This document shows, piece by piece, positions 1 to 9,515 of a DNA stretch of 64,000 bases. The notes beneath the pieces were generated by a model, which had not been told where the DNA came from, ran no database searches, and worked only from the letters and a program-made list of their open reading frames with translations. The stretch spans positions 506,026 to 570,025 of the forward strand of contig NZ_RJSE01000003.1 in NCBI RefSeq assembly GCF_003725695.1, read 5' to 3'. Positions within the stretch are counted from its first letter, which is position 1, and every line of letters starts with the position of its first letter. Both the position numbers and the translations under genes were made by a program. Origin of the DNA: Nocardioides marmoriginsengisoli. Its GTDB lineage: Bacteria; Actinomycetota; Actinomycetes; Propionibacteriales; Nocardioidaceae.

Positions 1-2914
1 CCTTGAAGGTGACCGTGCCGGTCGGCGACCCGGTGCCGGATCCGACGGTCGCGGTGAAGGTCACCACGTCGCCGAAGACGGCCGGGTTGGCCGAGGACTC
101 GATCCCGGTGACGGTGGGCGCCTGCCCGACCTCCTGGGTGACCGACTTCGAGTTGCTGTTGAAGTTGAAGTTACCCACGTAGACCGCGGTCAGCGAGTGC
201 GCACCGGCGGTGAGTCCGGTGGTCACGAGCGTCGTCTCCGAGGAGTTCGTCGCCGCGGCCGGAGCCAGGCTGGTGGCGCCGACGAGCTCGTCACCCTCCC
301 AGATCTGGACGACACCGGTGGGCTTGCGCTGCGCCGGGGCGACCGCGCTGACCGTGGTCTTGATCGAGACCGGAGCGCCGTACGACGACGGGCTGGGACC
401 GGAGGTCACCACCATCGACGTGTTGCCCTTGGTCACGTTCTGACCGGTGCCCTGGTCCAGGTACCCGGTGCTGGCGACGAAGTTCCCGTCGCCGGAGTAC
501 GTGGCCGTGATCTTGTAGACACCCGGGGTGAGCGACGCGAAGTTGGGGCTGGTCGCGACGCCGTTGGAGATCGCGACCGGGCCACCGAGGTTGGCGCCGT
601 TCACGAAGAACCGGACGGTGCCGGACGGGTCTCCCGCGCCCGGGGCGACCGGGCTGACCGTGGCGGTGTACTGGACACCCTCACCCGACGCCGCCGGGTT
701 GGCCGAGGAGGCCACCACCGTCGTCGTCTGGGCCCGGGTCACCGCCTGCGCGGTGTTGCCGGCACTGCCGTTGAAGCTCGCGTCGCCGCTGTAGGTCGCG
801 GAGATCGCGTGCTGGCCCACGGACAGGTTGCTGACCGTGATCGAGGCCTGCTCACCGGTCCCGGAGTTGACCGGCTCGGTGCCGATCGTGGTAGCGCCGT
901 CCTTGAAGACGATGGTGCCGGACGGCGCGCCCGCTCCCGGAGCCGTCGGAGCGACGGTGGCCGTGAACGTCACCGGCTGGCCGAAGACGGCCGTCGGTGC
1001 GGAGCTGACCAGCGAGGTGCTGGTCGACGCCTTGTTCACCTGCTGGCTGATCGTCGTCGACGAGCTGGTGAAGAAGTTCAGGTCGTCACTCAGGTAGACG
1101 GCCTTGATCGAGTGCGGTCCGACGCCCAGACCGGTCAGGGTGGTCTCGGCCACCTGACCGCTCAGCTCGACGAAGTCGTAGTTCGCACCGTCCACGATGA
1201 ACCGGACGAAGCCGGTCGGGTTGCCGGTGGCCGGGGCGTTCGGGACGACCTCGGCGTGCAGGGTGACCGACTGGCCGAAGACCGACGGGTTCGGGCTGCT
1301 GGTGACCGTGGTCGTGGTCTGGGCCGCGACGACGGTCTGGGTCAGCGAGTCCGACTGACCGGCGAAGTTGGCGTCACCGGTGTAGTTGGCGACGACGTTG
1401 TGCGAGCCGACCTGGAGGTTCGTGGTCGGCGAGACCGCCTGACCGCCGGAGACCGCGACCGGTCCGCCGATGTCGTTGCCGTCGACGCTGAACTGGACCG
1501 TGCCGGTCGGGTTGCCCGCGCCCGGGGAGACCGGGGCGATGACCGCGGTGAAGCTCAGCGGCTGGCCCGAGAACGCCGGGTTGGCCGAGGTGCTCAGGTC
1601 CAGGGTGGTGTCCGCACGGTTGACGCCGTGGGTGATCTCCGCCGAGGAGCTGGAGGCGAAGTCGGCGTTGCCGTTGTAGACGGCCACCACGTCGTGGTTG
1701 CCCGTCGACAGGTTCGAGATCGTCAGGGTGGCGTTGTCACCGGCGCCCAGCGGAACGGCGGTGCCGAACGGGTTGCCGTCGACGTTGAACTGGACGGCGC
1801 CGCCCAGGGTGCCGACGCCCGGGGACACGACGTCCACGTGCGCGGTGAAGGTGACTGCCTGCCCGCTGACCGTCGGCGACGGGGCCGCGCTCAGCGAGGT
1901 GGTGGTGTCGGCCTTGTTGACGTCCTGGGTCTTGGCCGCGGAGGTGCTGCCGAAGAAGTTGGCGTCGCCGAGGTACTCCGCCGTGACCGTGTGGTTGCCG
2001 GTGCTCAGGCTCGAGGTGGAGATGCTGTTCGCACCGCCGCCGCTGAGCGCGACCGGGCCGCCGAGGTTCACGCCGTCGACCTTGAACTGGACGTCGCCGG
2101 TCGGGGTCCCGGTGCCGTTGGTCGCCGCGATCGAGGCCGAGAAGCTGGTCGCCTGACCGTGCACGACCGCGGCCGGCTGGGCGAGAGTGGTGGCCGTGCT
2201 GTTCTTGGTCACGTCGATCGACCGGACGGCCGACTTCGCGCCGTAGAACGCGGTGGCCGCGAAGGACGCCGTGATCGTGGCGTTGGTGCGCGGCGGTCCG
2301 GCGATCGGCAGGAGGGCCGTCGCGACCCCGCTCCCGTTCGTGGTGGCGGCGACCGAGCCGCCGCCGCTGAGCGAGAACGTCAGCGTGTGGCCGGACAGCT
2401 CCTGCGGGGTCCGGTTCGCGTCGGTCAGCGTCGCGGAGACCGTGATCGACGTGTTCTGGGCGGCGCTGGTCGGGATCGAGTTCGACAGCACCACGGTGAC
2501 CTGGTTACTGATCGTCACCGCGCGGGTGGTCACCACGTTGGTGGTCTTGCACCCGAGTCCGCCGAAGCCGCTGTTCTCACCGTTGCCCGCGGTGCCGCGG
2601 ACGGTGTAGTTCCCGTTCGGGAAATTCTGGGTGACGACGGTCATCGAGTTCGCCCCGTCGCCGGAGCGGGACTGGGTGGCGACGACGGTGTTCGCCGAGT
2701 TCAGCAGCTCGATCTTCGAGTTCACGCTGCCGCCGCAGTGCTTGATCCCGAGGATCGAGGAGTTGTCCACGCCGCCGGACTCGGTCAGCGTGACCGTCCC
2801 TTGGATGATCCCGGCAGCCGGCGAGGTGACAGCCGCCTGGGCCGAGGAGACCCCGACCAGCGTGAGGCCTGCTGCCGTTCCTAGTGCGGCTACTGCCGCC
2901 GTCAATCTACGCAC
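1..2914 (-). CDS. Secreted Ig-like-repeat protein (3' end outside window)
   Basis: An open frame runs on the minus strand from a GTG at 2914 to the left edge, giving at least 971 codons with no stop. It opens with a classical signal peptide (basic MRRL, hydrophobic core, SSAQA cleavage site near residue 27). A unique domain of about 100 residues containing a Cys pair follows, then an Ig-like segment and about eight bacterial Ig-like domains of the Big_3_5 type, each with a P-x-x-x-F/Y-G-x-x-V-x-F/L-x-A start and a GTVxF turn. AAGG lies 6 nt before the GTG. It is paralogous to the next gene, with which it shares the GGGSV-TNGSGVAT segment. Such arrays usually form stalks of adhesins or surface proteins; any ligand-binding or anchoring domain would lie beyond the window. 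No function is proved by the sequence. Confidence 0.85.
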   Translation of the reverse strand, partial: MRRLTAAVAALGTAAGLTLVGVSSAQAAVTSPAAGIIQGTVTLTESGGVDNSSILGIKHCGGSVNSKIELLNSANTVVATQSRSGDGANSMTVVTQNFPNGNYTVRGTAGNGENSGFGGLGCKTTNVVTTRAVTISNQVTVVLSNSIPTSAAQNTSITVSATLTDANRTPQELSGHTLTFSLSGGGSVAATTNGSGVATALLPIAGPPRTNATITASFAATAFYGAKSAVRSIDVTKNSTATTLAQPAAVVHGQATSFSASIAATNGTGTPTGDVQFKVDGVNLGGPVALSGGGANSISTSSLSTGNHTVTAEYLGDANFFGSTSAAKTQDVNKADTTTSLSAAPSPTVSGQAVTFTAHVDVVSPGVGTLGGAVQFNVDGNPFGTAVPLGAGDNATLTISNLSTGNHDVVAVYNGNADFASSSSAEITHGVNRADTTLDLSTSANPAFSGQPLSFTAVIAPVSPGAGNPTGTVQFSVDGNDIGGPVAVSGGQAVSPTTNLQVGSHNVVANYTGDANFAGQSDSLTQTVVAAQTTTTVTSSPNPSVFGQSVTLHAEVVPNAPATGNPTGFVRFIVDGANYDFVELSGQVAETTLTGLGVGPHSIKAVYLSDDLNFFTSSSTTISQQVNKASTSTSLVSSAPTAVFGQPVTFTATVAPTAPGAGAPSGTIVFKDGATTIGTEPVNSGTGEQASITVSNLSVGQHAISATYSGDASFNGSAGNTAQAVTRAQTTTVVASSANPAASGEGVQYTATVSPVAPGAGDPSGTVRFFVNGANLGGPVAISNGVATSPNFASLTPGVYKITATYSGDGNFVASTGYLDQGTGQNVTKGNTSMVVTSGPSPSSYGAPVSIKTTVSAVAPAQRKPTGVVQIWEGDELVGATSLAPAAATNSSETTLVTTGLTAGAHSLTAVYVGNFNFNSNSKSVTQEVGQAPTVTGIESSANPAVFGDVVTFTATVGSGTGSPTGTVTFK

Positions 2915-2954
2915 GATGGGCCTTTCCTTCTCCAGGGCAACCCTGGCATTCCGT

Positions 2955-2980
2955 CTCCCGGGGGCCGTAGCCCCCGGGAG
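2955..2980 (-). terminator. Strong hairpin between the two Ig-repeat genes
   Basis: A perfect 11-bp inverted repeat (CTCCCGGGGGC / GCCCCCGGGAG) with a 4-nt CGTA loop lies 24 bp after the stop of the upstream Ig-repeat gene. There is no T-tract, as is common in high-GC actinobacterial terminators. It lies just ahead of the next gene on the same strand, so it may attenuate or separate their expression. Confidence 0.7.
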
Positions 2981-3004
2981 ATCTGGGAGTGAGGGGTTGG
3001 AGGG

Positions 3005-6000
3005 TTACTTGATGATGAAGCCGGTGGCGTTCGAGGGCAGGTAGTCCCCGTTGCCAGCGAACGACACCTTGTAGCCGAACAGCGTCAGCGTGAGCAGTTG
3101 CGGCAGGGCGTTGCAGGTCGCAACCCCGTAGGCATCCGTGGTCGCACCGGCGCAGACCGTGGCCGTACCGATCGTGAAGTTCACCGGAACACCGGCAACC
3201 GGGCCGTTGGCCGAGTTGAGGGTGATCTTCAGCTGACCCAGCGGCAGCGCCAGCGGCGGCAGCAGCTTGACCAGGGCGGGCTGAGCGGTGATCGAGGTGG
3301 CGATCTTGGCGACCGTGACCGTGCTGGCCGCCGAGGCGCTCCCGCTGAAGACGGCCGACCCGGAGTAGGTCGCCTTGATCAGGTGGGTCCCACCGGACAG
3401 GTTGCTCACCGCGAGCGTCGCCTTGCCGTTGGTGCCACTGGCCCCGACGACCGCGGTGCCGAGCGTGGTGCTGCCCTCGGTGAAGGTGACCGTGCCCGAC
3501 GGCGCACCCAGCGCGGCGGTGCCCGGCGTGACGGTCGCGGTGAGGCTGACCCCCTGGCCGAAGCTGACCGAGCTCGGAGCGGCCACCAGGGTGGTCGTCG
3601 TCGACACCTTGCCCACGTCCTGCGTGGTCGAGGCCAGCGCCGGGGCGAAGTGCGCACTACCGGAGTAGTCCGCGGTCACCACGTGCGAGCCGGGCGTCAG
3701 GTTCGAGACCGCGGGGCTGGTCGCCACGCCGTCGTTCAGCGCGACCGCGCCGCCCACCGCGACACCGTCCACCCGGAACTGCACGTGGCCGTTCGGGTCG
3801 CCGATGTTCTCCTGCGGCGTGGTGGCGGTGGCGGTGAAGGTCACCGCGTCGCCGTACGCGCTGGAGGCGTTGGAGGACGTCACGGTCAGGTCGACGCCGG
3901 CGTCGGCGACGGTCTGGGCCAGGAAGTCTCCGCTGCCCGAGTAGCCCGGGTTGCCGACGAAGGCGGCGATCACGGTGTGGTCGCCGGGCTCCGGGGAGGA
4001 CACCAGCGGGCTCTGCGCGGTTCCGTCAGGACCGACCTCGACCGGGATGCCGATGTCGGTGCCGTCGATCGAGAACTGCACGGCACCGGAGGCGGCGCTC
4101 GAGTCCTCGGCCGTGACGGTGGCCGTGAAGGAGATGAACTCGCCGTACGTCGACGGGTTCTGCGACGAGGTCACCACCGTGCTGGTGCCGACCACGGCCG
4201 CTCCCGCGATCACGGTGTGGCTCTTCGGGTCCGACTCGCTGGCTGCGTAGTCGGTGTCGCCTTCGTAGGTCGCGACGATCGTGTGCGAGCCGGCCGCCAG
4301 GGTCGACGTCTGCAGCGTCGCCTTCGCGCCGCCCGAGGACGGGCTGAGCGAGCCGGCACCGATCGGGTCGCCGTCGGCCGTGAAGGTGACCAGGCCGGTC
4401 GCGGCGCCGCCACCCGGCGCGACAGCGCCGACGTTCGCGGTGATCGTGACCAGCTGGTCCTCCGAGGAGGGCGACGGGGAGACGGTCACCACGGTGGTGG
4501 TGTCGGCCTGCGAGACGACCTGGCTCAGCGAGTCCGAACCGCTCTTGAAGTTGCCGCTCCCGCTGTAGTTGACGGCCACCGTGTGGTTGCCGACCAGCAG
4601 CGAGCTCACCGGGTCGAAGTTGGCGACGCCACCGGTCAGCGCGACCGGGGATCCGACGTTGCCGCCGTCGATGACCAGCTGGACGGTGCCGTCCGGCAGG
4701 CCGGAGCCCGGTGCCTGGGCACCGACGCTGACGCCGAAGTTGACCGACTCACCGGAGACCGTGGTGGTGTCCGAGGATGTCAGCTGGACGTCCACGTCCG
4801 CCTTCGCGACGGTCAGCGTGCCCGGGGAGGAAGCCCCGCCGTTGTACTCGTCGTCACCGGAGTAGGTCGCCACGATCGCGTGCGTGCCGACCGGGATCGT
4901 CGAGGTGTCGATCGAGGCGTTGCCGGACCCGTCCACCGGGGCGGAGCCGAACACGGTGCCGCCCTCGCTGAAGGTGACCGAGCCGGTCGGGTTGCCCGAG
5001 CCGGAGGTGGTGGTCACGTGCGAGGAGAGCGTGACCTGCTCGCCGTACACGGTGCTGTTCGGCGCGATCGACAGCGACGTCGACGACGGCAGCAGCGGCA
5101 CCCGGACCCGGAAGGTCGCGGTGGCCGAGCTGCTGGTGCCGAAGTTCGCGTCGCCGTTGTAGACCGCCTGGACCGTGTGGTCACCCAGGCTCAGCGGGCC
5201 GGTGTTCAGGGCCGCGCTGGTGGCGGTGCCGCCGGTCACCGGGCGCGGGGCGCCGAAGGCGGCCCCGTCGACCAGGAACTGGACCGCGCCACCCGGGTTG
5301 CTGCCCACGCTCGGCGTCACCGTCGAGGAGAACGTGACGTCGTCACCGATCGTCACCGTGGTGAGCGACGGCAGCACCGTCGTCGACGTCGGGTTCACCT
5401 GGACCGCGAACCCGGTCGAGGCGCTAGCCGCCGCCAGGCCGGCCGAGCCGGCGTACGAGACGCTGACGTTCGTGTTCCGGACGGGACCGTTCATCGGCAG
5501 GGTCGCGGTCGCGACACCGGAGCCGTTGGTGACCGCGTTGACCGAGCCGCCGCCACCGAGGGCGAACGTCACGGTCTTGCCGGCGGCGCCGGCCGGGTTG
5601 GCCAGGTCGGTCAGCTGGGCGCTGACCGTGGCGGCGCCGGAGACCGGGGCGCTGGTGGCACCGGTGTAGGCGATCGTGGAGCAGTTGGTCGGGGTGACCA
5701 CGACGGTCGAGGCGCCGGTCGCGCCAGCGCCCGCCACCGTGATGCCCCAGTTGGCGCGCGAGCCGTTCTTGCCCAGCCCGTCACTGATGCCCGGGGTGGT
5801 CAGGTTGACGCTGTACGCACCGTTCGCGCCGGTGGTGGTGTTCGCGGTGACGTACTGGCCGGCGGTGACCTGGCTCTGGTCGAGCCGGACCGTCACCGGG
5901 ACTCCGGCGGCGCCGGTGCTCAGGTTGCCGGCGACGGTGACGTCTCCCCCGGCGCAGGTGAGCGAGGGGGTCGTGGTCGCCGAGAACTGCGGACCGGACG

Positions 6001-6895
6001 GGATCGAGGCGTTCCGCATGTTCCGGGTCAGCGTGATCGAGCCGCCGTCGAGCGGCAGGACCAGGATCTCCTTGACCTGGTTCTTGTACGTCGGCGACCA
6101 CCAGCTCTGGTCGGACATCGTGTTGTCGGCGTTGACCGAGGTGACCTTCTTGGTGTTGACGTTGCCGGAGATCGGCGCCGTGGTCAGGGTCTCGCTGGTG
6201 ACGTTCGACGGGGCGTTGAACACCATCGTGTCGGGGCCGAAGGCCGAGTTGCCGGTGCCTCCCAAGGAGCCGGCGTCGTAGCTGAAGCCGCCGTTGTAGT
6301 CGACGTTCGTGTTGGTGTTCCACGAGTCGCCGGCGTTGAGCGGGAAGTTGTGGACCTTCCAGGTCGAGTCGCGCGGGGTCAGCTGCAGGTTGATGTCCGC
6401 GGTGATGCCCGTGGAGATGATCGAGACCTTCGCGGTCGCGTTCATGTGCTGGAACTGGTTCTCCTGCAGCAGCGCGAGGTCGGAGACGCGCACGTAGCGG
6501 GTGCCGGACACGGTGCCGGAGAAACCGCTGAGGGTCGCGTTGCCGACGCCGTCGACGGCCACCTGGCCGCTACCGGAGGTGATCGAGCCGTTGATGTTGA
6601 GCTTGTAGGCGTCCTGGCCCTGGAACGTCTCACGGCTCGCGACCGTGTAGGTCACGCTCTCGTTGATGGTGACGTCGGTGCCGGTGGCCTGGTAGCGGAA
6701 CGAGGTGTCCCAGTTCCAGTTCCAGCCGATGTTCCAGGCCGGTACGTCGTCGCCGGGCGCCTGCACGGCCTGCGCCGGCGCGACGCCGACACTGACCAGA
6801 GCGGCCGCACAGAGGGCGATGACGGCCGAGATGGCTGTCGTCGCGCGAGTGGTACGGCGACGGACCGTGCCGTCGGAAGATACGCGTGGGCGCAT
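3005..6895 (-). CDS. Secreted Ig-like-repeat protein, 1296 aa
   Basis: The ATG at 6895 is preceded by AAGGGG with a 7-nt spacer. Residues 1-43 are a long signal peptide (twin-basic start, hydrophobic core, APAQA cleavage). Residues about 45-310 form a Trp- and Asn-rich domain I do not recognise, with few charged residues and many short beta-like strands. One Ig-like domain resembling a Big_1 fold follows, then about seven Big_3_5 domains of roughly 95 residues (for example TVTIGDDVTFSSTV, PSTYGEFISFTATV). The chain ends in a short beta domain with no LPXTG motif or C-terminal helix, so it is probably secreted or held non-covalently. It is a paralogue of the gene to its left. Adhesin or surface-layer stalk is a reasonable inference only. 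Confidence 0.9.
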   Translation of the reverse strand: MRPRVSSDGTVRRRTTRATTAISAVIALCAAALVSVGVAPAQAVQAPGDDVPAWNIGWNWNWDTSFRYQATGTDVTINESVTYTVASRETFQGQDAYKLNINGSITSGSGQVAVDGVGNATLSGFSGTVSGTRYVRVSDLALLQENQFQHMNATAKVSIISTGITADINLQLTPRDSTWKVHNFPLNAGDSWNTNTNVDYNGGFSYDAGSLGGTGNSAFGPDTMVFNAPSNVTSETLTTAPISGNVNTKKVTSVNADNTMSDQSWWSPTYKNQVKEILVLPLDGGSITLTRNMRNASIPSGPQFSATTTPSLTCAGGDVTVAGNLSTGAAGVPVTVRLDQSQVTAGQYVTANTTTGANGAYSVNLTTPGISDGLGKNGSRANWGITVAGAGATGASTVVVTPTNCSTIAYTGATSAPVSGAATVSAQLTDLANPAGAAGKTVTFALGGGGSVNAVTNGSGVATATLPMNGPVRNTNVSVSYAGSAGLAAASASTGFAVQVNPTSTTVLPSLTTVTIGDDVTFSSTVTPSVGSNPGGAVQFLVDGAAFGAPRPVTGGTATSAALNTGPLSLGDHTVQAVYNGDANFGTSSSATATFRVRVPLLPSSTSLSIAPNSTVYGEQVTLSSHVTTTSGSGNPTGSVTFSEGGTVFGSAPVDGSGNASIDTSTIPVGTHAIVATYSGDDEYNGGASSPGTLTVAKADVDVQLTSSDTTTVSGESVNFGVSVGAQAPGSGLPDGTVQLVIDGGNVGSPVALTGGVANFDPVSSLLVGNHTVAVNYSGSGNFKSGSDSLSQVVSQADTTTVVTVSPSPSSEDQLVTITANVGAVAPGGGAATGLVTFTADGDPIGAGSLSPSSGGAKATLQTSTLAAGSHTIVATYEGDTDYAASESDPKSHTVIAGAAVVGTSTVVTSSQNPSTYGEFISFTATVTAEDSSAASGAVQFSIDGTDIGIPVEVGPDGTAQSPLVSSPEPGDHTVIAAFVGNPGYSGSGDFLAQTVADAGVDLTVTSSNASSAYGDAVTFTATATTPQENIGDPNGHVQFRVDGVAVGGAVALNDGVATSPAVSNLTPGSHVVTADYSGSAHFAPALASTTQDVGKVSTTTTLVAAPSSVSFGQGVSLTATVTPGTAALGAPSGTVTFTEGSTTLGTAVVGASGTNGKATLAVSNLSGGTHLIKATYSGSAVFSGSASAASTVTVAKIATSITAQPALVKLLPPLALPLGQLKITLNSANGPVAGVPVNFTIGTATVCAGATTDAYGVATCNALPQLLTLTLFGYKVSFAGNGDYLPSNATGFIIK

Positions 6896-7087
6896 TACAA
6901 GTCCCCTTGTCCACGATGAGTGCGCTGTGGGAGGTCAGCGCAGAACAGGTTCTAGCAGCCTTGGTGTGACGCCCGCTACAAGTTACCGACAAGTACCTGA
7001 TATGTCCGGTTTCGAAATAGACCAGTTACTGGACCGGCTGGACCCTCGAACGGACACCTGTCCGAATCTCTTGAAAATAAATCGATT

Positions 7088-7115
7088 TTGCGGGAATGCG
7101 CCCCCGACCTACCCT
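7088..7115 (+). promoter_or_regulatory. Putative promoter of tetR-MFS operon
   Basis: TTGCGG (7088-7093) and TACCCT (7110-7115) are spaced by 16 bp in an unusually AT-rich stretch. The predicted start point (about 7122) falls inside the palindrome at 7119-7145, as expected for an autorepressed operon. The -35 match is weak. A second short palindrome, CGGACA-CC-TGTCCG, lies upstream at 7051-7064. Confidence 0.35.
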
Positions 7116-7118
7116 GTT

Positions 7119-7145
7119 GATGAAACGAAACCGTTCCGTTTCATC
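7119..7145. promoter_or_regulatory. Palindromic operator of the adjacent TetR regulator
   Basis: The 27-bp element has perfect 9-bp outer arms (GATGAAACG / CGTTTCATC) and a near-symmetric core, AAACCGTTC. It overlaps the likely transcription start and ends 30 bp before the tetR ATG. TetR/AcrR repressors bind palindromes of this size next to their own gene, so autoregulation of tetR and the exporter is the natural reading. Confidence 0.7.
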
Positions 7146-7175
7146 CATCGCTCAGGACCCGCAGGAGGTAGCACC

Positions 7176-7841
7176 ATGTCGGCCAGCCCAGCAGCGAGCC
7201 GCCCCCGGGTCGAGGGCGAGCGCGAGGACGAGATCCTCGACGCCTGCGCCGAGCTCCTCGTCGAGCTCGGCTACGACCGGCTCACCATGGATGCCGTCGC
7301 CAAGCTGGCCCGGGCCAGCAAGGCGACGCTCTACCGTCGGTGGGAGTCCAAGGCCAGCATGGTGGTCGAGGCGCTGATCCGGGCCAAGCAGTCACCGCAC
7401 ATCGACGACCACGACACCGGCACCCTCCGGGGCGACCTGCTCTCCACCTTCTGCGGTCACGAGGGCATCAACGAGTCGGCGACCAAGATCCTCGGCTCGG
7501 TGATCACGGCGCTGTCCACCGACCCCGAGTTCGCCGAGCAGTTCCGCGAGAAGTTCATCGCGCCCAAGGTCGCGATCACGCACGCGATCTACGAGCGCGC
7601 CCAGGAGCGCGGCGAGGTCGGGCCGGACATCGACCTCGAGATGGTCGGTCCGGCGCTGGCCGGGATCCTGCTGCACCGGACGTTCATCCTCGGCGTCCCT
7701 CCCGACGACGCGACCATCGAGCGCGTCGTCGACCACGTCATCCTTCCCGCCGTACAGCACCCGTCGTGCGGCACGCAGAAGTTCAACCACAAGTTGAAGT
7801 CCAACCTCACATCGAAGATCAAGGCAAGGAAAACTTCATGA
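7176..7841 (+). CDS. TetR/AcrR-family transcriptional regulator
   Basis: The product has 221 aa. The ATG at 7176 was chosen over upstream in-frame starts because CAGGAGG lies 7 nt before it and the protein then begins just ahead of the DNA-binding domain. Residues about 15-65 form the TetR helix-turn-helix (ILDACAELLVELGYDRLTMDAVA ... ASKATLYRRWESKA). The rest is the all-helical ligand-binding and dimer domain (TetR_C-like, with DDATIERVVDHVILP near the end) and a basic tail. The stop overlaps the start of the MFS exporter by 4 bp (ATGA), so the two are co-translated. It probably represses this operon through the palindrome at 7119-7145 and is released by an exporter substrate, which the sequence does not identify. 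Confidence 0.93.
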   Translation: MSASPAASRPRVEGEREDEILDACAELLVELGYDRLTMDAVAKLARASKATLYRRWESKASMVVEALIRAKQSPHIDDHDTGTLRGDLLSTFCGHEGINESATKILGSVITALSTDPEFAEQFREKFIAPKVAITHAIYERAQERGEVGPDIDLEMVGPALAGILLHRTFILGVPPDDATIERVVDHVILPAVQHPSCGTQKFNHKLKSNLTSKIKARKTS

Positions 7842-9505
7842 CAGACATCATCGAGGCGGAGGTGTCCCCCACCGGGGACGCGGACGCCGCTGAGACGAAC
7901 GGCGGCCACGCGCACCTCGGCTGGGCCCTCGTTCTGATCTGCATGGCCCAGCTGATGGTCGTGCTCGACAGCACCATCGCCAACATCGCCCTCCCCTTCA
8001 TCGGGAAGGACCTCGACGTCTCCGCCGGCAACCTGCAGTGGATCGTCACCGGCTACGCCCTCGCCTTCGGCGGCCTGCTGCTGCTCGGCGGCCGGCTCGG
8101 CGACCTCTACGGCCGTCGCCGCGTCTTCATGATCGGCCTGACGATCTTCGCGATCGCCAGCGGCCTCGGCGGCTTCGCCGAGAACGAGGCCATGCTGCTC
8201 GCCTCGCGAGGCCTCCAGGGTCTCGGCGCCGCCCTCGCCGCACCCGCGGCGCTCGCCCTGATCACGACCACGTTCCCGGCAGGCCCCAAGCGCAACCAGG
8301 CCTTCTCGGTGTACGCCGCGATGTCCGGCGTCGGTGCCGCGATCGGTCTGCTGCTCGGCGGCTGGCTCACCGGCCTGACCCCGTCGGTCTTCGGCTACGA
8401 CATCGAGGGCTGGCGGCTCACCTTCCTGATCAACGTACCGATCGGCCTGATCGCCGCGTTCGCCGCGCCGAGGCTGCTCAAGGAGTCCGACAGCAACCGC
8501 GGCGTCGCCCTCGACCTGCCGGGCGCGGTCACCGGAACCCTCGGCCTGGTCTCGCTCGTCTACGGCATCACCCGTGCCGGCGAGGAGCGCTACGGCTGGG
8601 GCGACGGCGGCACCCTCGGCTTCATCGCCCTGGGCGTCGCGCTGCTCGCCGCGTTCATCACGATCGAGCGCAACGTCACGAACCCGCTGCTCCCGCTGCG
8701 GATCCTCGCCAACCGCACCCGGGCCACCGCCTTCATCGCGATGATGATCGTGCCGGCCGCGATGTTCGCGATGTTCTTCTTCCTCTCGCAGTTCGTCCAG
8801 AACGTGATGGGCTACAGCCCGCTGCAGGCCGGTCTCGCGTTCCTGCCGTTCCCGTTCGCGATGGTGATCGGCGCGATGATCAGCTCCAAGCTGATGAGCA
8901 AGGTCGACCCGCGGTTCCTGGCCGGCACCGGCACCCTGCTCGCCGGCGTCGCCTTGCTGAACTTCCACCGGCTCTCGGTGGACGACTCGGCCGGGCACCT
9001 GACGGCGAAGATCAACGAGCAGCTCGCCAACTTCGCGGCCAACCCGGACAACCCGGCGATCGCGCACCTCGGCAGCGACATCAGCTACTGGTTGAGCATC
9101 TTCCCGTGGATCGCCCTGATGGCCTTCGGCATGAGCCTGACGTTCATCCCGCTGACCCTCGCCGCCGTGCACCACGTCGACGAGGCGGACTCGGGCATCG
9201 CGTCCGGCGTGCTGAACACCATGCAGCAGGTCGGCGGTGCCCTCGGTCTGGCGACCCTCGCCACGATCGCGACGCACTACTTCACCCAGACCCACGACAA
9301 GCTGGCTCCGCTGGTGAGCGGCTCGGACGCACCGGCCGCCGCCAAGGAGCTGATCCTGGGCCAGGCGTCGTTCACCGTGGGCGGCACGAACGCCTTCCTG
9401 GTGGGGGCGTTCATGATCTGGGCGGCCTCGGCGATCCTGTGGATCTTCCTCAGCGTCAGCCACGAGGAGATGGCGACCGACGGCCCACCGGTCGCCGCTC
9501 ACTGA
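7838..9505 (+). CDS. MFS drug-efflux transporter, DHA2 family (14 TM)
   Basis: The 555-aa membrane protein should use proton motive force to export drugs or metabolites. It shows DHA2 hallmarks: LDSTIANIALP in TM1, motif A GGRLGDLYGRRR after TM2, and the antiporter motif region GAAIGLLLGGWLT in TM5. About 14 hydrophobic segments are visible, with a large extracytoplasmic loop around residues 370-410. Its ATG overlaps the tetR stop by 4 bp, so it is probably under that repressor. It ends 10 bp from the convergent metE-like gene, with no room for a long terminator. The substrate cannot be read from sequence. Confidence 0.93.
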   Translation: MTDIIEAEVSPTGDADAAETNGGHAHLGWALVLICMAQLMVVLDSTIANIALPFIGKDLDVSAGNLQWIVTGYALAFGGLLLLGGRLGDLYGRRRVFMIGLTIFAIASGLGGFAENEAMLLASRGLQGLGAALAAPAALALITTTFPAGPKRNQAFSVYAAMSGVGAAIGLLLGGWLTGLTPSVFGYDIEGWRLTFLINVPIGLIAAFAAPRLLKESDSNRGVALDLPGAVTGTLGLVSLVYGITRAGEERYGWGDGGTLGFIALGVALLAAFITIERNVTNPLLPLRILANRTRATAFIAMMIVPAAMFAMFFFLSQFVQNVMGYSPLQAGLAFLPFPFAMVIGAMISSKLMSKVDPRFLAGTGTLLAGVALLNFHRLSVDDSAGHLTAKINEQLANFAANPDNPAIAHLGSDISYWLSIFPWIALMAFGMSLTFIPLTLAAVHHVDEADSGIASGVLNTMQQVGGALGLATLATIATHYFTQTHDKLAPLVSGSDAPAAAKELILGQASFTVGGTNAFLVGAFMIWAASAILWIFLSVSHEEMATDGPPVAAH

Positions 9506-9515
9506 CGACCGCTCG

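Noticed and set aside
197-2884. Plus-strand 895-codon open frame opposite the first Ig-repeat gene
   Set aside because: It is Arg/Gly/Asp-rich with no recognisable domain, as expected for the antisense frame of a GC-rich gene. The minus strand gives a signal peptide and Ig domains.
3098-6919. Plus-strand 1273-codon open frame opposite the second Ig-repeat gene
   Set aside because: Antisense shadow with shadow-type composition; it ends past the real ATG and has no RBS or family match.
7589-9502. Minus-strand long frame opposite the MFS gene
   Set aside because: Charged, domain-free shadow of a 14-helix transporter.
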